A stretch of DNA of 64,000 bases, from contig URGL01000003.1 in NCBI GenBank assembly GCA_900547405.1, forward strand, positions 23,965 to 87,964. The letters run 5' to 3'. Made by a program: the position numbers and the translations under genes. Below the pieces are notes generated by a model that saw only the letters and a program-made list of their open reading frames with translations, did no database searches and was not told where the DNA came from. The DNA comes from an uncultured Eubacteriales bacterium (GTDB lineage: Bacteria > Bacillota > Clostridia > Oscillospirales > Oscillospiraceae). Shown here piece after piece: positions 53,201 to 62,044 of the stretch (positions are counted from its first letter, which is position 1; each line of letters starts with the position of its first letter).

Positions 53201-54957
53201 ATGGACTTCCCGGACAGGCTGGACATATACCCCAAATCCACACAGGCACGTTCCCCAATGGAGATCGTCAGGACGTCCACAGCAGTATCCACAGAAGTCA
53301 CGACCTTGTGGGGCTGAATGGTACGCTTGGAGAACATATCCGCCTTGCGCTGGAAGTTTCCATCATCATCCAGAATTTCCAGGGCACACAGGAGATAATA
53401 GGCTGAATCATCCGAGAAAGCCAGCCGATTTCCACGGCTGTTGAGAATGCCGTACTTTTCCGTAAAGCTGTCATAGAGGGTATTCAGTTCAGCCTGTTTC
53501 TGCTGAATCGCACTGTCCGGGGAGTATTCGTCCATCTGCAAATCAATGAGCTGCCGAACACAGTCTTTCAGGCCAATCATGCCCTTGACCCGCTCTCTGG
53601 CGGTATTGTTCAATTGGGGACGTACCATGACACTGTTTTCCCGGAAATAGACCTCCCCATCCACCAGGGCATAGGAGAAATTCTTCACATCCGGGTCGGC
53701 GGGGATAGTGTCCCGGATTTCCTCGCCTTCTCCCAGATCGGGCAGTTCCACCTCCTGATAAGTGCCATGGATGTGCCGCACCGCCTCATGGAGCTGGTCT
53801 GCAAGGGAAATATCCTCCAACGGCTCCACGGTATAATCCATGCCGTGCGCAGTGCTTTCGGAACTGTTTCTGCCCATGACCATTTCCGGGTGGTCCAGGA
53901 AATAGCTGTTGATGGCGTACCCATCTTCCGTTTGCCCCAGATGTACCCAATCCGGTTCTACATCTATTACCCGGTCACGTTTTTGTAGGAACAGAATATC
54001 CGACACCACCTCTGTACCGGCGTTGGCCTTAAAAGCGGTGTTGGGTAATCGGATAGCGCCCAAAAGGTCAGCCCTCTGGGCGAGGTACTTGCGGACGCTG
54101 GGGTTCTGGGCATCCATGGAATAGCGGCTGGTCACGAAAGCTACTACACCACCGGGGCGCACCTGGTCCAGTGCCTTGGCGAAGAAATAATTGTGGATGT
54201 TGAAGCCCAACTTGTTATAGGCAGGGTCATTTACTTTGTACTGGCCAAAAGGCACATTGCCTACCGCAAGGTCAAAGAAGTCTCTGCGGTCTGTGGTTTC
54301 AAATCCAGCGATGGTGATATTGACATTGGGATAAAGCTGTTTGGCGATCCGTCCGGTGATGGAATCCAGTTCCACGCCATAGAGACGGCTGCCTCGCATA
54401 TTTTCCGGGAGCATTCCAAAGAAATTGCCAATACCCATAGACGGCTCCAGGATGTTGCCGGTCTGGAAGCCCATATTTTCTACAGCTTCGTAGATAGCAC
54501 GGATAACCGTGGGACTGGTGTAGTGGGCATTCAGCGTGGATGCGCGGGCGGCGGTGTATTCCTCTGGCGTCAGCAACTCACACAGTTCTCGAAACTCCGC
54601 TGCCCAATTCTGTTTGCTTTCATCGAAAGCGTCCGGCAGGCCGCCCCAGCCCACATAGCGGGAGAGAACTTGCTGCTGTTCCGGGCTGGCCTGTAAACCC
54701 TCCTGCTCCAAATTTTTCAGCAGATGGATGGCAGCCATATTGTCCTGAAACTTCGCTTTTGGGCCACCGGTGCCCAGGTCATCATTCGTGATACGGAAGT
54801 TGCGGGCATTCCTGCGGAGATTTTCTTTGTATTCTTCATAAGAGGCTTGTTCCGCATCGGCAACACTGGGAAATTCCTGCCACTTTTCGTCAATGGGAAT
54901 GGACACCGGGGTGTTTTGGACGGGAGGCGGGGTTTCCTCTGTGCGGAGTGTTTGCAC
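50224..54957 (-). CDS. Methylase-helicase of the conjugative element, C-terminal fragment of a frameshifted giant gene
   Basis: 1,577 residues from an unlikely GTG. It has an N6-adenine methylase core (EPSMGIGNFF near 172 and NVPF near 232), then an SNF2-type helicase with HEVGAGKT near 846, DEAH near 1006, and the later GTPVSN and QRKGRIERQGNQ motifs. Two frame breaks are visible. Upstream, an A7 run near 54984 disconnects it from the N-terminal fragment. Downstream, after AELG near 50265, the frame fails at a GGG run; one base back the reading continues to a RPSVLSRLRTPP tail and stops at TAATG on the next gene. Confidence 0.85.
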   Translation of the reverse strand: MQTLRTEETPPPVQNTPVSIPIDEKWQEFPSVADAEQASYEEYKENLRRNARNFRITNDDLGTGGPKAKFQDNMAAIHLLKNLEQEGLQASPEQQQVLSRYVGWGGLPDAFDESKQNWAAEFRELCELLTPEEYTAARASTLNAHYTSPTVIRAIYEAVENMGFQTGNILEPSMGIGNFFGMLPENMRGSRLYGVELDSITGRIAKQLYPNVNITIAGFETTDRRDFFDLAVGNVPFGQYKVNDPAYNKLGFNIHNYFFAKALDQVRPGGVVAFVTSRYSMDAQNPSVRKYLAQRADLLGAIRLPNTAFKANAGTEVVSDILFLQKRDRVIDVEPDWVHLGQTEDGYAINSYFLDHPEMVMGRNSSESTAHGMDYTVEPLEDISLADQLHEAVRHIHGTYQEVELPDLGEGEEIRDTIPADPDVKNFSYALVDGEVYFRENSVMVRPQLNNTARERVKGMIGLKDCVRQLIDLQMDEYSPDSAIQQKQAELNTLYDSFTEKYGILNSRGNRLAFSDDSAYYLLCALEILDDDGNFQRKADMFSKRTIQPHKVVTSVDTAVDVLTISIGERACVDLGYMSSLSGKSIDELTADLQGVIFHDPKRGALEDYAGWVTADEYLSGNVRQKLKDAETAAAENPMYRSNVEALRAAQPKDLEASEIEVRLGATWIDKAYIQQFMYELLDTPYYLRRSIHVEYSPYTAAWNISNKRNISGNDVAAWNTYGTDYVSAYEILEDSLNLRDVRVYDTVEDEHGKPKRVLNGKQTTLAQQKQQLIRDAFKDWIWADPTRRQSLVEQYNQEMNSIRPREYDGSHIVFAGMNPEIRLREHQRNAIAHVLYGGNTLLAHEVGAGKTFEMVGAAMEAKRLGLCRKSLFVVPNHLTEQWASEFLRLYPSANILVTKQKDFETRSRKKFCARIATGDYDAVIIGHSQFEKIPISQERQEALLEDQIEEITLGISELRSNNAERFSIKQLERAKRSLEARLEKLQANDKKDDVVTFEELGIDRLFVDEAHSYKNLFLYTKMQNVAGLSTSDAQKSSDMFAKCRYMDELTGNRGVIFATGTPVSNSMTELYTMQRYLQYDRLQEMGMIHFDCWASRFGETVTALELAPEGKGYRPRTRFSRFFNLPELMNIFREVADIKTADQLHLPVPEVEYHNVAAKPSEVQQKLVQELSERAALIHSGSVSPDIDNMLKITSDGRKLGLDQRIINPAFPDDPESKVNLCVGNILQVWRDSEADKLTQLVFCDVSTPKAAVKAKATALDPHSGIAKPFTVYEDIRSKLIAQGVPPEQIAFIHDANSEAKKKELFGKVRSGQVRVLLGSTAKMGAGTNVQDRLVAIHDLDCPWRPGDLAQRKGRIERQGNQNEKVHVFRYVTEGTFDAYLWQTVENKQKFISQIMSSKNPVRSCEDVDEVALSFAEIKALCAGDPRIKERMDLDVDVARLKIMKADYKTKQFRLEDSLIRSFPAEIAKMKEQMESLKADMQTLSAHPHPDGGFAGMTVLTDNLLERENAGAALMEAAKQATGLDPVEIGSYRGFAMSVTLENFGKKFVLTMQGKLRYQAELGRNRSSPNPAVPRY

Positions 54958-57900
54958 GACAACATCATAGGGAAGATTGTTTTTTTGCCGGGATAGACAG
55001 CTACTGTTTCGGCGGATGTTACCGGTTGAACCGACTGCTTTTCCTGTTCCTCAACATATTTTCTTATAAAGGCAATGGATTCTGTGCGGAAAATAGGAAA
55101 GCCGGTAGCATTGGAGAAGGTAATATCTTGAAAATTTACAGAGCATGAATCCAGATTTACCCGGTCAACCAGAAAGGTTCGCCCGTCGATCTCAAAGGTG
55201 GATTCACCGGGGATCAGGTGATCTTTGGCAAATTCTTCGTCGGAAATCCGCTGGACATCCTCCGTAACCATACGGATAAAGGGATTGTTGTTTAGCTTTT
55301 CCGGGTCAACCACTTTACCATCTATAATGCCGCTTTCGGCAAGTTGTTCCCGGATGGCGATGGGGTCAATATCGTCCAGGCGATCCTGTTCTTCCTCGGT
55401 ATAGAATTGCTCTGTTCGGATAAGCTGGGCAATCCGGCGCTGTACTTTTGCCCAGGGCATTTCATAGCTTTCCGGGCTGCCGGGACGGACAATAAAAGGC
55501 TTTTTCTCAGCACTGAATTCCTGCTCCAGCCATGCGGAAGTATCGCTTTCCCGACCATGGGCGCTCATGTACCTGTAAACTGCCCGCTTGCTGGCAATAT
55601 CCCCATTCCAACGGCGCAGGGCATCGTCAATATCATCCTGAGACAGAGGGCGCAGAAGCTCATGGAGCTGTGCATAGGTTCCGCCAAAGACTTCACTGTG
55701 TAAGCGGCTGCGGAATTCCGGCATATCCAAAAACGCTTTGAGAAGTTCCGTGTTTTTCATCTGGAGAACTGCACGGCGCACGGCGGCGTTGCATTCGATT
55801 TGGGCGTTTTCCCGGTCAGTGTGTCCACAGGCATTGCGATAGGCCGTATTCTCCGAAACCACCGCAATTACCACCGGGGTGTATCGGTCAAGATAATCCT
55901 GCACTGTAGGCTGGGTCAAATCGGCTTCGGGTGCGTGGAACACTCGTGTACCGTCTGCTCCAAATTCGGCTTCTTGTGCATTAATGGCAGCCTCTGCTTC
56001 ATGGTCAATAGAACGCAGGGTAAAGATGCGTCGCTCTGTGCCGGTTTCAGGAATGGCTGCTATAGTCACATCAAACTGTTCCCGCAGTTTTTCTGTATAC
56101 TGCTCCAGATGGTGCGCCGGAATGCCGCACATTTCCACACGACCGGCACCCGGAACGGGTCTTGCGGCAAGTGTCAGTTCAAGCAGCTTCGCCGCCTGTC
56201 TGGCATCCTCACCATACATCTCAAAGAAGTCACCGACCTGAAACAGCACAATGTCATCGGGATGCTGCTGCTTGATCGTGTTGTATTCCCATTCCGCAGG
56301 AGCGGATATTTCCTGAATCACAGGCTCCGGGCTTTTAGCAGGTTCGTTGTCAACATCAGAGTTTTCAACGGTCTGTTCGTTTAGAAGCGTGAAACGCCCG
56401 GATTCTAGCAAATGATCATATAACTCTGCGGCTTTTGCCCAGGGCAGTTCGATCCGTGGACAATGCGGCTTATCAAAGCGGATACCTCTGCCATCTGTCG
56501 AGGCATCACTAAAAAAGTTATGGGAAAGGGCACAGTTGCTGCCGCCGATCCCATATTCTTTTTTCAGAAAATTCAGCTTTTCTTTTGTGGTGTGTGTCTC
56601 CTGAAAGAACGCATAGATCCGCCGTTTGCTCCCATCAAAGCTGCTGCCGCCAATCAGGTATTCGTCGATCTCATCCTGGGTAATAAAGGACTTTTCCTGG
56701 GGGAATTCTGCCAGCTTGCTGGTATATTCCCGGCGGGGAAGCGCATATTCTTCCAAAGCCTTCACCAGCCGTCTGGGATTGTACATCTGAAATCGCATGA
56801 GATTTTGATTTTCTGCACAGGCATCCCGGAAGGTATAGACCTGTTTCATAATCGCCTGATAGGATACCGGCTCAGACAGGAAAACCATTAGCTTTTCCGT
56901 TTCCTCCGGGAACCCACCCCGGAGGGAGCGGACAATGGGCACATACCCAGCAGCCACGGCCTGATTGCTCATATCATGGGCCATATACCAGAGCTGTTCG
57001 GACAGCTGCCTTTTCTCAAAGGTTCTGCTATCTGCCAGCTCCATGTTGGTTGCGAACTGTCCCTGTTCCAGCAGTTCTCCAATTCGGACGGCAACATTCT
57101 CCCAAGAGAGAATCTGGGCATTGGGGGCATACCGGGCGGTGCTGCCATAGGACAGGCGCATACCGTCCTCGGAGTACCATGCGCTTACTTTCTGACCGCC
57201 AAATTGCAGGCCATAGCCGCCGTGGTAGGCCTTTTCCAGAAAATCCACCAGATCGTCCATTGGCTGCTGTTTGGCGTATTCAATAGCAATCCGTGTGCGG
57301 TGATTTTCTGTGTTGCTTCCCACCCGGAGAAACTGGTCAATATACTCCTGGGGCATAGAAAAAGCGGAGGGTGCGATGTCTGCACTCTCCGCTTGGGCGA
57401 TGTATGCAATTTGCTGGGCTTCCGTGGGGAAGAAGGAAAACTGTTCTCCCTGGGTGGGAGGTTCATCTGTCAGGCGTAAATCAGCTCCGTCAGGATCACT
57501 TCCTCGGCTTGGGCTTTCAGGTTGTTCATCAGCCCCACCCACTTCATCGGGTCGCTGGCTTTCAGAGCTTCCGTCACCCCTGCCGACTGCATCAGTGTGG
57601 GCATCATCTGCTCCAACCGCCTGTTTGCCGTCTCGTCGATCTCCCGCAGATGGGGGTACAGCTGCTCCGACAGGATCAGGCGGTTCCACAGCACCGGGCG
57701 ATGCTCCTGTAGATACTTCTTCCGCATCCTCCCGTACTTGCCCAGGGGCTTGCTCTCCTGCTGGGACAGGCTCAGGTTGGGAATCCAGTAATCCCCGCTG
57801 CGGATATAGGTCAGTTCGGTCATTTTCGTAGCTCCTTTCAGACAGCTTTTCACGTTCATATTTCTTGATGGTGACTTCGATATTACGGAGGATTTCTTCG

Positions 57901-58598
57901 CTGATGCCGCTGATGGCACTACCCAGAGCATCAACGGCCTGGGGTGTGTTGAAGTCGAACACCGGCATGAAGTCTTCCGAGCCAAAGTGGGCATTTTCTG
58001 CCAGACCACACCGGGACAGCAGCATATAGGTGGTGCTGACGGTAGCGGCGTTGAGAAATGCCACGCCTTTGTCATAGTCATGATACTGTTCCAGATACGA
58101 TCCGTCAACGATGTCGAGAAGATCCTGCTCATGGGCGAGAAAGTATTCTGTGACTTTCACAGAAGAAATCTGTTCCAACTGGTCAACGAGATTTCCGGGG
58201 TATTGAATGTTGTATTGTTCCGCCATAGCGGCAGAAACCACCTGCTCATGCTCCGGGCGGAATTCCCAGAGGTAGGGGCTGCGGGAGCGCTCTGTGCTGC
58301 GGGTGTCCGCTACATCGAACACATACCGGAGCCTGGGAGCATCCCCGGAGTGGTCAATGAGTGCGATCCCCTTTGCGCCCCGCCGAATGTATCGCCCCAT
58401 GCGCTTATTCCACAGGTCGTATTCGGCGCAGGCGGTGGCATCTGGCCGCTGAGCGTAGATCATAAGCTGCTCATGGTAGGGGTACTTGTACAGGCGGGCG
58501 GCGGTGGTGAGAAAATCCGTCCAGCTTTGGTAGCTGCCGGTTATCTGGGTGGCCATGCGGTCCGCCAGCTGGTGATATTGTTGCAATACGGATGCCAT
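54717..58598 (-). CDS. Methylase-helicase of the conjugative element, N-terminal fragment of a frameshifted giant gene
   Basis: Genuine sequence runs from 58598 to about 54980 (some 1,205 residues); codons beyond PGKKTIFP are out of frame. The start resembles ArdC-type proteins (HEQLMIYAQRPDATA and GAKGIALI). A long acidic Pro/Gly/Asp-rich linker (about 260-390) follows, and near 780-860 lies a MutS domain I-like segment (DIVLFQVGDFFEMYGEDA and GRVEMCGIPAHHL). Adding one A to the A7 run near 54984 joins it to the methylase-helicase part. With both breaks repaired the gene would be 2,816 codons, the usual size for Tn1549-type proteins. GGAG precedes the ATG. Confidence 0.85.
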   Translation of the reverse strand: MASVLQQYHQLADRMATQITGSYQSWTDFLTTAARLYKYPYHEQLMIYAQRPDATACAEYDLWNKRMGRYIRRGAKGIALIDHSGDAPRLRYVFDVADTRSTERSRSPYLWEFRPEHEQVVSAAMAEQYNIQYPGNLVDQLEQISSVKVTEYFLAHEQDLLDIVDGSYLEQYHDYDKGVAFLNAATVSTTYMLLSRCGLAENAHFGSEDFMPVFDFNTPQAVDALGSAISGISEEILRNIEVTIKKYEREKLSERSYENDRTDLYPQRGLLDSQPEPVPAGEQAPGQVREDAEEVSTGASPGAVEPPDPVGAAVPPSAGDRRDGKQAVGADDAHTDAVGRGDGSSESQRPDEVGGADEQPESPSRGSDPDGADLRLTDEPPTQGEQFSFFPTEAQQIAYIAQAESADIAPSAFSMPQEYIDQFLRVGSNTENHRTRIAIEYAKQQPMDDLVDFLEKAYHGGYGLQFGGQKVSAWYSEDGMRLSYGSTARYAPNAQILSWENVAVRIGELLEQGQFATNMELADSRTFEKRQLSEQLWYMAHDMSNQAVAAGYVPIVRSLRGGFPEETEKLMVFLSEPVSYQAIMKQVYTFRDACAENQNLMRFQMYNPRRLVKALEEYALPRREYTSKLAEFPQEKSFITQDEIDEYLIGGSSFDGSKRRIYAFFQETHTTKEKLNFLKKEYGIGGSNCALSHNFFSDASTDGRGIRFDKPHCPRIELPWAKAAELYDHLLESGRFTLLNEQTVENSDVDNEPAKSPEPVIQEISAPAEWEYNTIKQQHPDDIVLFQVGDFFEMYGEDARQAAKLLELTLAARPVPGAGRVEMCGIPAHHLEQYTEKLREQFDVTIAAIPETGTERRIFTLRSIDHEAEAAINAQEAEFGADGTRVFHAPEADLTQPTVQDYLDRYTPVVIAVVSENTAYRNACGHTDRENAQIECNAAVRRAVLQMKNTELLKAFLDMPEFRSRLHSEVFGGTYAQLHELLRPLSQDDIDDALRRWNGDIASKRAVYRYMSAHGRESDTSAWLEQEFSAEKKPFIVRPGSPESYEMPWAKVQRRIAQLIRTEQFYTEEEQDRLDDIDPIAIREQLAESGIIDGKVVDPEKLNNNPFIRMVTEDVQRISDEEFAKDHLIPGESTFEIDGRTFLVDRVNLDSCSVNFQDITFSNATGFPIFRTESIAFIRKYVEEQEKQSVQPVTSAETVAVYPGKKTIFPMMLSCKHSAQRKPRLPSKTPRCPFPLTKSGRNFPVLPMRNKPLMKNTKKISAGMPATSVSRMMTWAPVAQKRSFRTIWLPSIC

Positions 58599-58678
58599 TG
58601 TGGTTCTCCTTTCTGAGAAAATAAAAAAGGCGGCCCAAAGGCCAGCTAAAAAAGGAAAATATTGTGCTTAAAGAAGTG

Positions 58679-58707
58679 CGCCCTGGACACACTGTGGGTC
58701 CAGGGCG
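58679..58707 (-). terminator. Hairpin after relE
   Basis: CGCCCTGGAC pairs with GTCCAGGGCG in the gap between relE and the giant gene. The U-run is weak, so it may be only a partial stop. Confidence 0.5.
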
Positions 58708-58713
58708 TGTTTG

Positions 58714-59049
58714 TCAGAACATATCAAGATTGGATAGCTGATGGCGCTGATCTCTGCGACCATAGATAATTCCGGAGACTTGAACTTTCTTTTGGGCCTC
58801 ATCTATCCAGAAATAGACGAGGAAATTTTTGACCGAAATCCTACGGACTCCCTGGCTATGCCAAGGTTCTTCGTCAATCAACGACGCACGGTAAGGAAAT
58901 TGGTCCAGAGAATAAATTTCTTCTGCCAGAGTATCCAGCATCTTTGATGCCGTGTTTGGTGCCTGAAGGGTAAAGCGGATATAATCAACGATTTCACGGA
59001 GCTGTTCTTCCGCTTGCCGGGTTAATTTTACTGTGTATTTTTCCGGCAT
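58714..59049 (-). CDS. RelE/ParE-family toxin
   Basis: 111 residues. The KLTRQAEEQLREIVDYI start, the LIDEEPW segment and a basic C-terminal YGRRDQRHQL fit the RelE/ParE fold (mRNA interferase or gyrase poison). It starts one base after the antitoxin stop. The antitoxin type and lengths argue for RelE rather than ParE, but this is not certain. Confidence 0.87.
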   Translation of the reverse strand: MPEKYTVKLTRQAEEQLREIVDYIRFTLQAPNTASKMLDTLAEEIYSLDQFPYRASLIDEEPWHSQGVRRISVKNFLVYFWIDEAQKKVQVSGIIYGRRDQRHQLSNLDMF

Positions 59050-59352
59050 TTACTGCATCTCCCGTTTCAGGTCTGCAAACACATCAGAGGCGAGACGGGA
59101 TTGATCCGCTTTTGCTTCTTTGAGTCCACGTTCCATCATGGCGTGAAAAGCGGCATCGTCCAATTCGTCCCGTGCAGCAGGTGCGACAGGAACAGAGAGA
59201 GAAAAAGGAATACTGCGGGTCATGATGATTTGTTTGTAAAGCGTGTTGATCACAACAGAAACGGGAATGCCGAGCATATCCATAATTTCCTCGGCCTGCT
59301 CCTTCACATTGGGCTCCACACGGGCCATGACATTTGCGGTTTTTGCTGCCAT
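59050..59352 (-). CDS. RelB/DinJ-family antitoxin
   Basis: 100 residues. The N-terminal ribbon-helix-helix (NVMARVEPNVKEQAEEIMDMLG followed by PVSVVINTLYKQI, with a typical RSIPFSL end) binds DNA; the C-terminal half is the toxin-binding part. AGGTGG lies 8 nt before the ATG. It neutralises the RelE-type toxin encoded next. Confidence 0.87.
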   Translation of the reverse strand: MAAKTANVMARVEPNVKEQAEEIMDMLGIPVSVVINTLYKQIIMTRSIPFSLSVPVAPAARDELDDAAFHAMMERGLKEAKADQSRLASDVFADLKREMQ

Positions 59353-59376
59353 AGTTCATACCACCTTTCACGGCCT

Positions 59377-59405
59377 ATTATATCCAAATGCATAGCTATT
59401 TGCAA
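59377..59405 (-). promoter_or_regulatory. relBE promoter and operator
   Basis: TTGCAA (59400-59405), 17 bp, TATAAT (59377-59382). CAAATGCATAGCTATTTG (59385-59402) is an imperfect palindrome within the spacer, a natural site for RelB repression. Confidence 0.65.
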
Positions 59406-59492
59406 TACATGAATAAAAAATTTACAATTGGACAGGCTGCGCAAAATTGGCAGGCACGGCGTAAATATTATGGAATCGGTATATCCTTGACG

Positions 59493-59711
59493 TCAGGTAG
59501 CAAATTCCGGGATCAAATCCAGCTTCTCAAAGGCATCATCCGTAATACGACTGAGTTTGTAGACAGCGCTATCCGTGAGCGTTCTAAGCTCCTGTTCATC
59601 TTCGGCCAGATAGGTGCGCATCTCATTGAGAGCCTGAATCAGGCCAAGGCGGGTGCCAGGATTGTAGATCGACATAAGCTCCTGTTCTTCAAAGGTAAAA
59701 TCCATGGTCAA
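59493..59711 (-). CDS. Transposon-transfer assisting protein (TTRAP-like)
   Basis: 72 residues. FTFEEQELMSIYNPGTRLGLI and the acidic helical remainder match TTRAP proteins of Tn1549-like elements. It overlaps the ArdC-like gene by 4 nt (ATGA). The role in transfer is inferred from the family name and position. Confidence 0.8.
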   Translation of the reverse strand: MTMDFTFEEQELMSIYNPGTRLGLIQALNEMRTYLAEDEQELRTLTDSAVYKLSRITDDAFEKLDLIPEFAT

Positions 59712-62044
59712 ATCTCCTTTTCTTTGGTTTTCTGTAGTTTGCGTTTACTTGCGGACTGCGGCGGCTGTTCTTTGAGCTTCTTCAAAACAGAGGGCTTTTT
59801 CTCTCGCTGGATTGCTTCGGCTAAATCCATAAGAGAAATGGATTGCCCATTTTTCACCTGCTGCTCCAAATCGGATACCGTAGGCTTTTGTCCGTTGTTG
59901 ATGATGCCGTCGATCATGCCGTAATCATCTTCCATAGATATTTCAGCTGCTTTCAGATAGTTTTCGGTCATGAAACCGGGAAGCTCCTGGAAACCAACGC
60001 TGTCGCAGTAGTGGTAAGATACCACACCGTTCTGTTTCAGCGCAACGATGTCGCTTACGGACAGGCTGTGCCCGGTAAAGTCCGCAGGACGGGTCATATT
60101 GAAAATCTCAAACAAGTTCTCCAAAGTAGCCGCCTGTTTCTGGGCACAGTCCACCGGGCCTGTGTATACGGTATCATAGTTATCCGGCAACGGGGGGCTG
60201 GACAGAGATTTCAAACCCATAAAGCGCAAATCCGCAGGCGCATCCTGCTTTAACTGCATGATAGCGTAGGCATCTCCGGGAGCATCCAGGAAACGCTGGT
60301 GAACATCACGGTTAGGAACGGTATCATGGATATTTTGCCAATCCTCACAGGTGATGCCGAAGATGCCGTCATGGCTTACAATATCCTCGGCATCAAATAC
60401 CATTTCAGCCGGTTTGTCCGGGTACAGAGTGAAAATCACCGCATCCTTTTCCAGCAGCTCCATAGCCCGGTCCTTGGAAAGCGGGTACATATCCGGGATG
60501 CTGTAACCACACCGTTCCATCATGTCGGGGGTGATTGTGGGGTCGGGCAGAGGCAGCGTTCCTACAATCTGCGCTCCTTGGAGCTTTTCAATCAGTTCCA
60601 TGGGGGCATATTTGACAGCGTAACTGTCCAGACCGTGCCGGTCACAAATGGCCAAACAGGCAGAATAGATATGCTGCTCCGGGGAGCCAATTTCGCCGCC
60701 GTCGATTAGACGGAATGTATCCTTGTCGTACAGCGTATAGGCAAAGCCATTGTCCGACTGCTGAATGTGCAGATAGGTCTTATCGGATATGATGCACAGC
60801 TTTTCAGTGTCATTCAGTCCCTTGACATCCAGTTCTGTCATTGTTCCATCTTTCAGCTTTTCTTGAATATCCAGACATTTCTCATAAGTGCCGAGATAGA
60901 GAATTTCCCCAGGCACAAAAGCACCGTCAGATGGCAGATACTTCTGGACATATGTGGTTTCCTTTGCATCCATACTGTGAAAATTGCTGATAAGCCTGTA
61001 CTCCGGCTTCTGCTCTTTCGGCGGTGTCGGAGATGGTACAGCTTCCGGTGCGGATTCCTCGGGTAGAACTTCTGGGCTGGTATCCTGTTCCTGTGTTTCC
61101 GCCTGAATACCCCGCTCCTTGCAGATTTCCCGGTAATGCTTTTCAATTCCGGTAATCAGCTCGGAGGACGTCTTGGTTATGGTTTCCAGGCTGGCCCGCA
61201 GCTCTTTCAGTTCCTTGCCCTGGGACCATGTGGCGATGTAGCCGAAGCTGTTTTCGGCGGTTTCAATGCCGAAATACTGGCAGACGGCATAGGAAACGCT
61301 TTCCGCTTCCACTTCCTCGGTGTTCCGGCTCTTTTCCCCCGGAACAAGAATCGTCTCCCCATCGTCCACAAGCTCTGTCATGTGTTCATAATCGTGGAGC
61401 TTGGAGTGGGCAATTTCATGGACAGCGGCACAAATGGTCTGTACCAGGCTCATGCCCTCTCGCAGAAAGATTTCCTGCTTCTTGGTGGCAAAATAACCGT
61501 CCATACCCGGCTCCATAATCTGAAAAAAGATCGGCACAGGAGAGGTACGCCGTAGAGCTTCTAGAAACACCTCGTATTCGGCAACATCCCCGGTTAACGA
61601 AGCACTGATCTGCGGCAGCGGCTTTCCGTCCGTCTGGGATACATCGAACACAGAAACCACCTTGAACATGGGAATGGTGATTTCTTTTTCCTCGGTAACA
61701 GGGTCGCCGTTTTCATCCAGCAGCGGCAGCTTGGTGTCCGGGTCCAGCTTCTGCTCCTCCTGCTTTATCTTATAGGGGGTGGGAGCCAATATCTGAATCC
61801 CTTTTTCCCCCTTCTTGACATGACGGCCAAAGCTATTTTTCCACTTATTGAATCCGGCAACCAGGGTAGCGTCCGGGCGCTGGGCATGGATCAGCATGAT
61901 ATTGTTCAGAGAATAGCGATGGAATCTACTCATGGTGGTCAGGTAATTTCGGTAACGGTCAGATTCAAAGAGTTCTTGAATGCCCTTTTCAATTCCGGCA
62001 GTGATCTCTTTGATACGGTCTTTGTTGGATTGTTTGTCTGGCAT
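59708..62044 (-). CDS. ArdC-like antirestriction/metalloprotease-domain protein with DUF4316-like tail
   Basis: 778 residues. The N-terminal ArdC ssDNA-binding domain (NNIMLIHAQRPDATLVAGF and KKGEKGIQI) is followed by a metallopeptidase motif HEIAH (His209-His213). A middle region with repeats of a YodL-like type ends in a DUF4316-like segment (NYLKAAEISMEDDYGMIDG) and the tail KPSVLKKLKEQPPQS. ArdC proteins protect incoming plasmid DNA from restriction and one is known to be carried into recipients. AGGAGG precedes the ATG. Confidence 0.87.
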   Translation of the reverse strand: MPDKQSNKDRIKEITAGIEKGIQELFESDRYRNYLTTMSRFHRYSLNNIMLIHAQRPDATLVAGFNKWKNSFGRHVKKGEKGIQILAPTPYKIKQEEQKLDPDTKLPLLDENGDPVTEEKEITIPMFKVVSVFDVSQTDGKPLPQISASLTGDVAEYEVFLEALRRTSPVPIFFQIMEPGMDGYFATKKQEIFLREGMSLVQTICAAVHEIAHSKLHDYEHMTELVDDGETILVPGEKSRNTEEVEAESVSYAVCQYFGIETAENSFGYIATWSQGKELKELRASLETITKTSSELITGIEKHYREICKERGIQAETQEQDTSPEVLPEESAPEAVPSPTPPKEQKPEYRLISNFHSMDAKETTYVQKYLPSDGAFVPGEILYLGTYEKCLDIQEKLKDGTMTELDVKGLNDTEKLCIISDKTYLHIQQSDNGFAYTLYDKDTFRLIDGGEIGSPEQHIYSACLAICDRHGLDSYAVKYAPMELIEKLQGAQIVGTLPLPDPTITPDMMERCGYSIPDMYPLSKDRAMELLEKDAVIFTLYPDKPAEMVFDAEDIVSHDGIFGITCEDWQNIHDTVPNRDVHQRFLDAPGDAYAIMQLKQDAPADLRFMGLKSLSSPPLPDNYDTVYTGPVDCAQKQAATLENLFEIFNMTRPADFTGHSLSVSDIVALKQNGVVSYHYCDSVGFQELPGFMTENYLKAAEISMEDDYGMIDGIINNGQKPTVSDLEQQVKNGQSISLMDLAEAIQREKKPSVLKKLKEQPPQSASKRKLQKTKEKEI

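Noticed and set aside
54930..54990. Programmed -1 frameshift at the A7 run
   Set aside because: The run allows slippage, but the phase is not the classical X XXY YYZ arrangement and a second break exists in the same gene, so error or decay is more likely.
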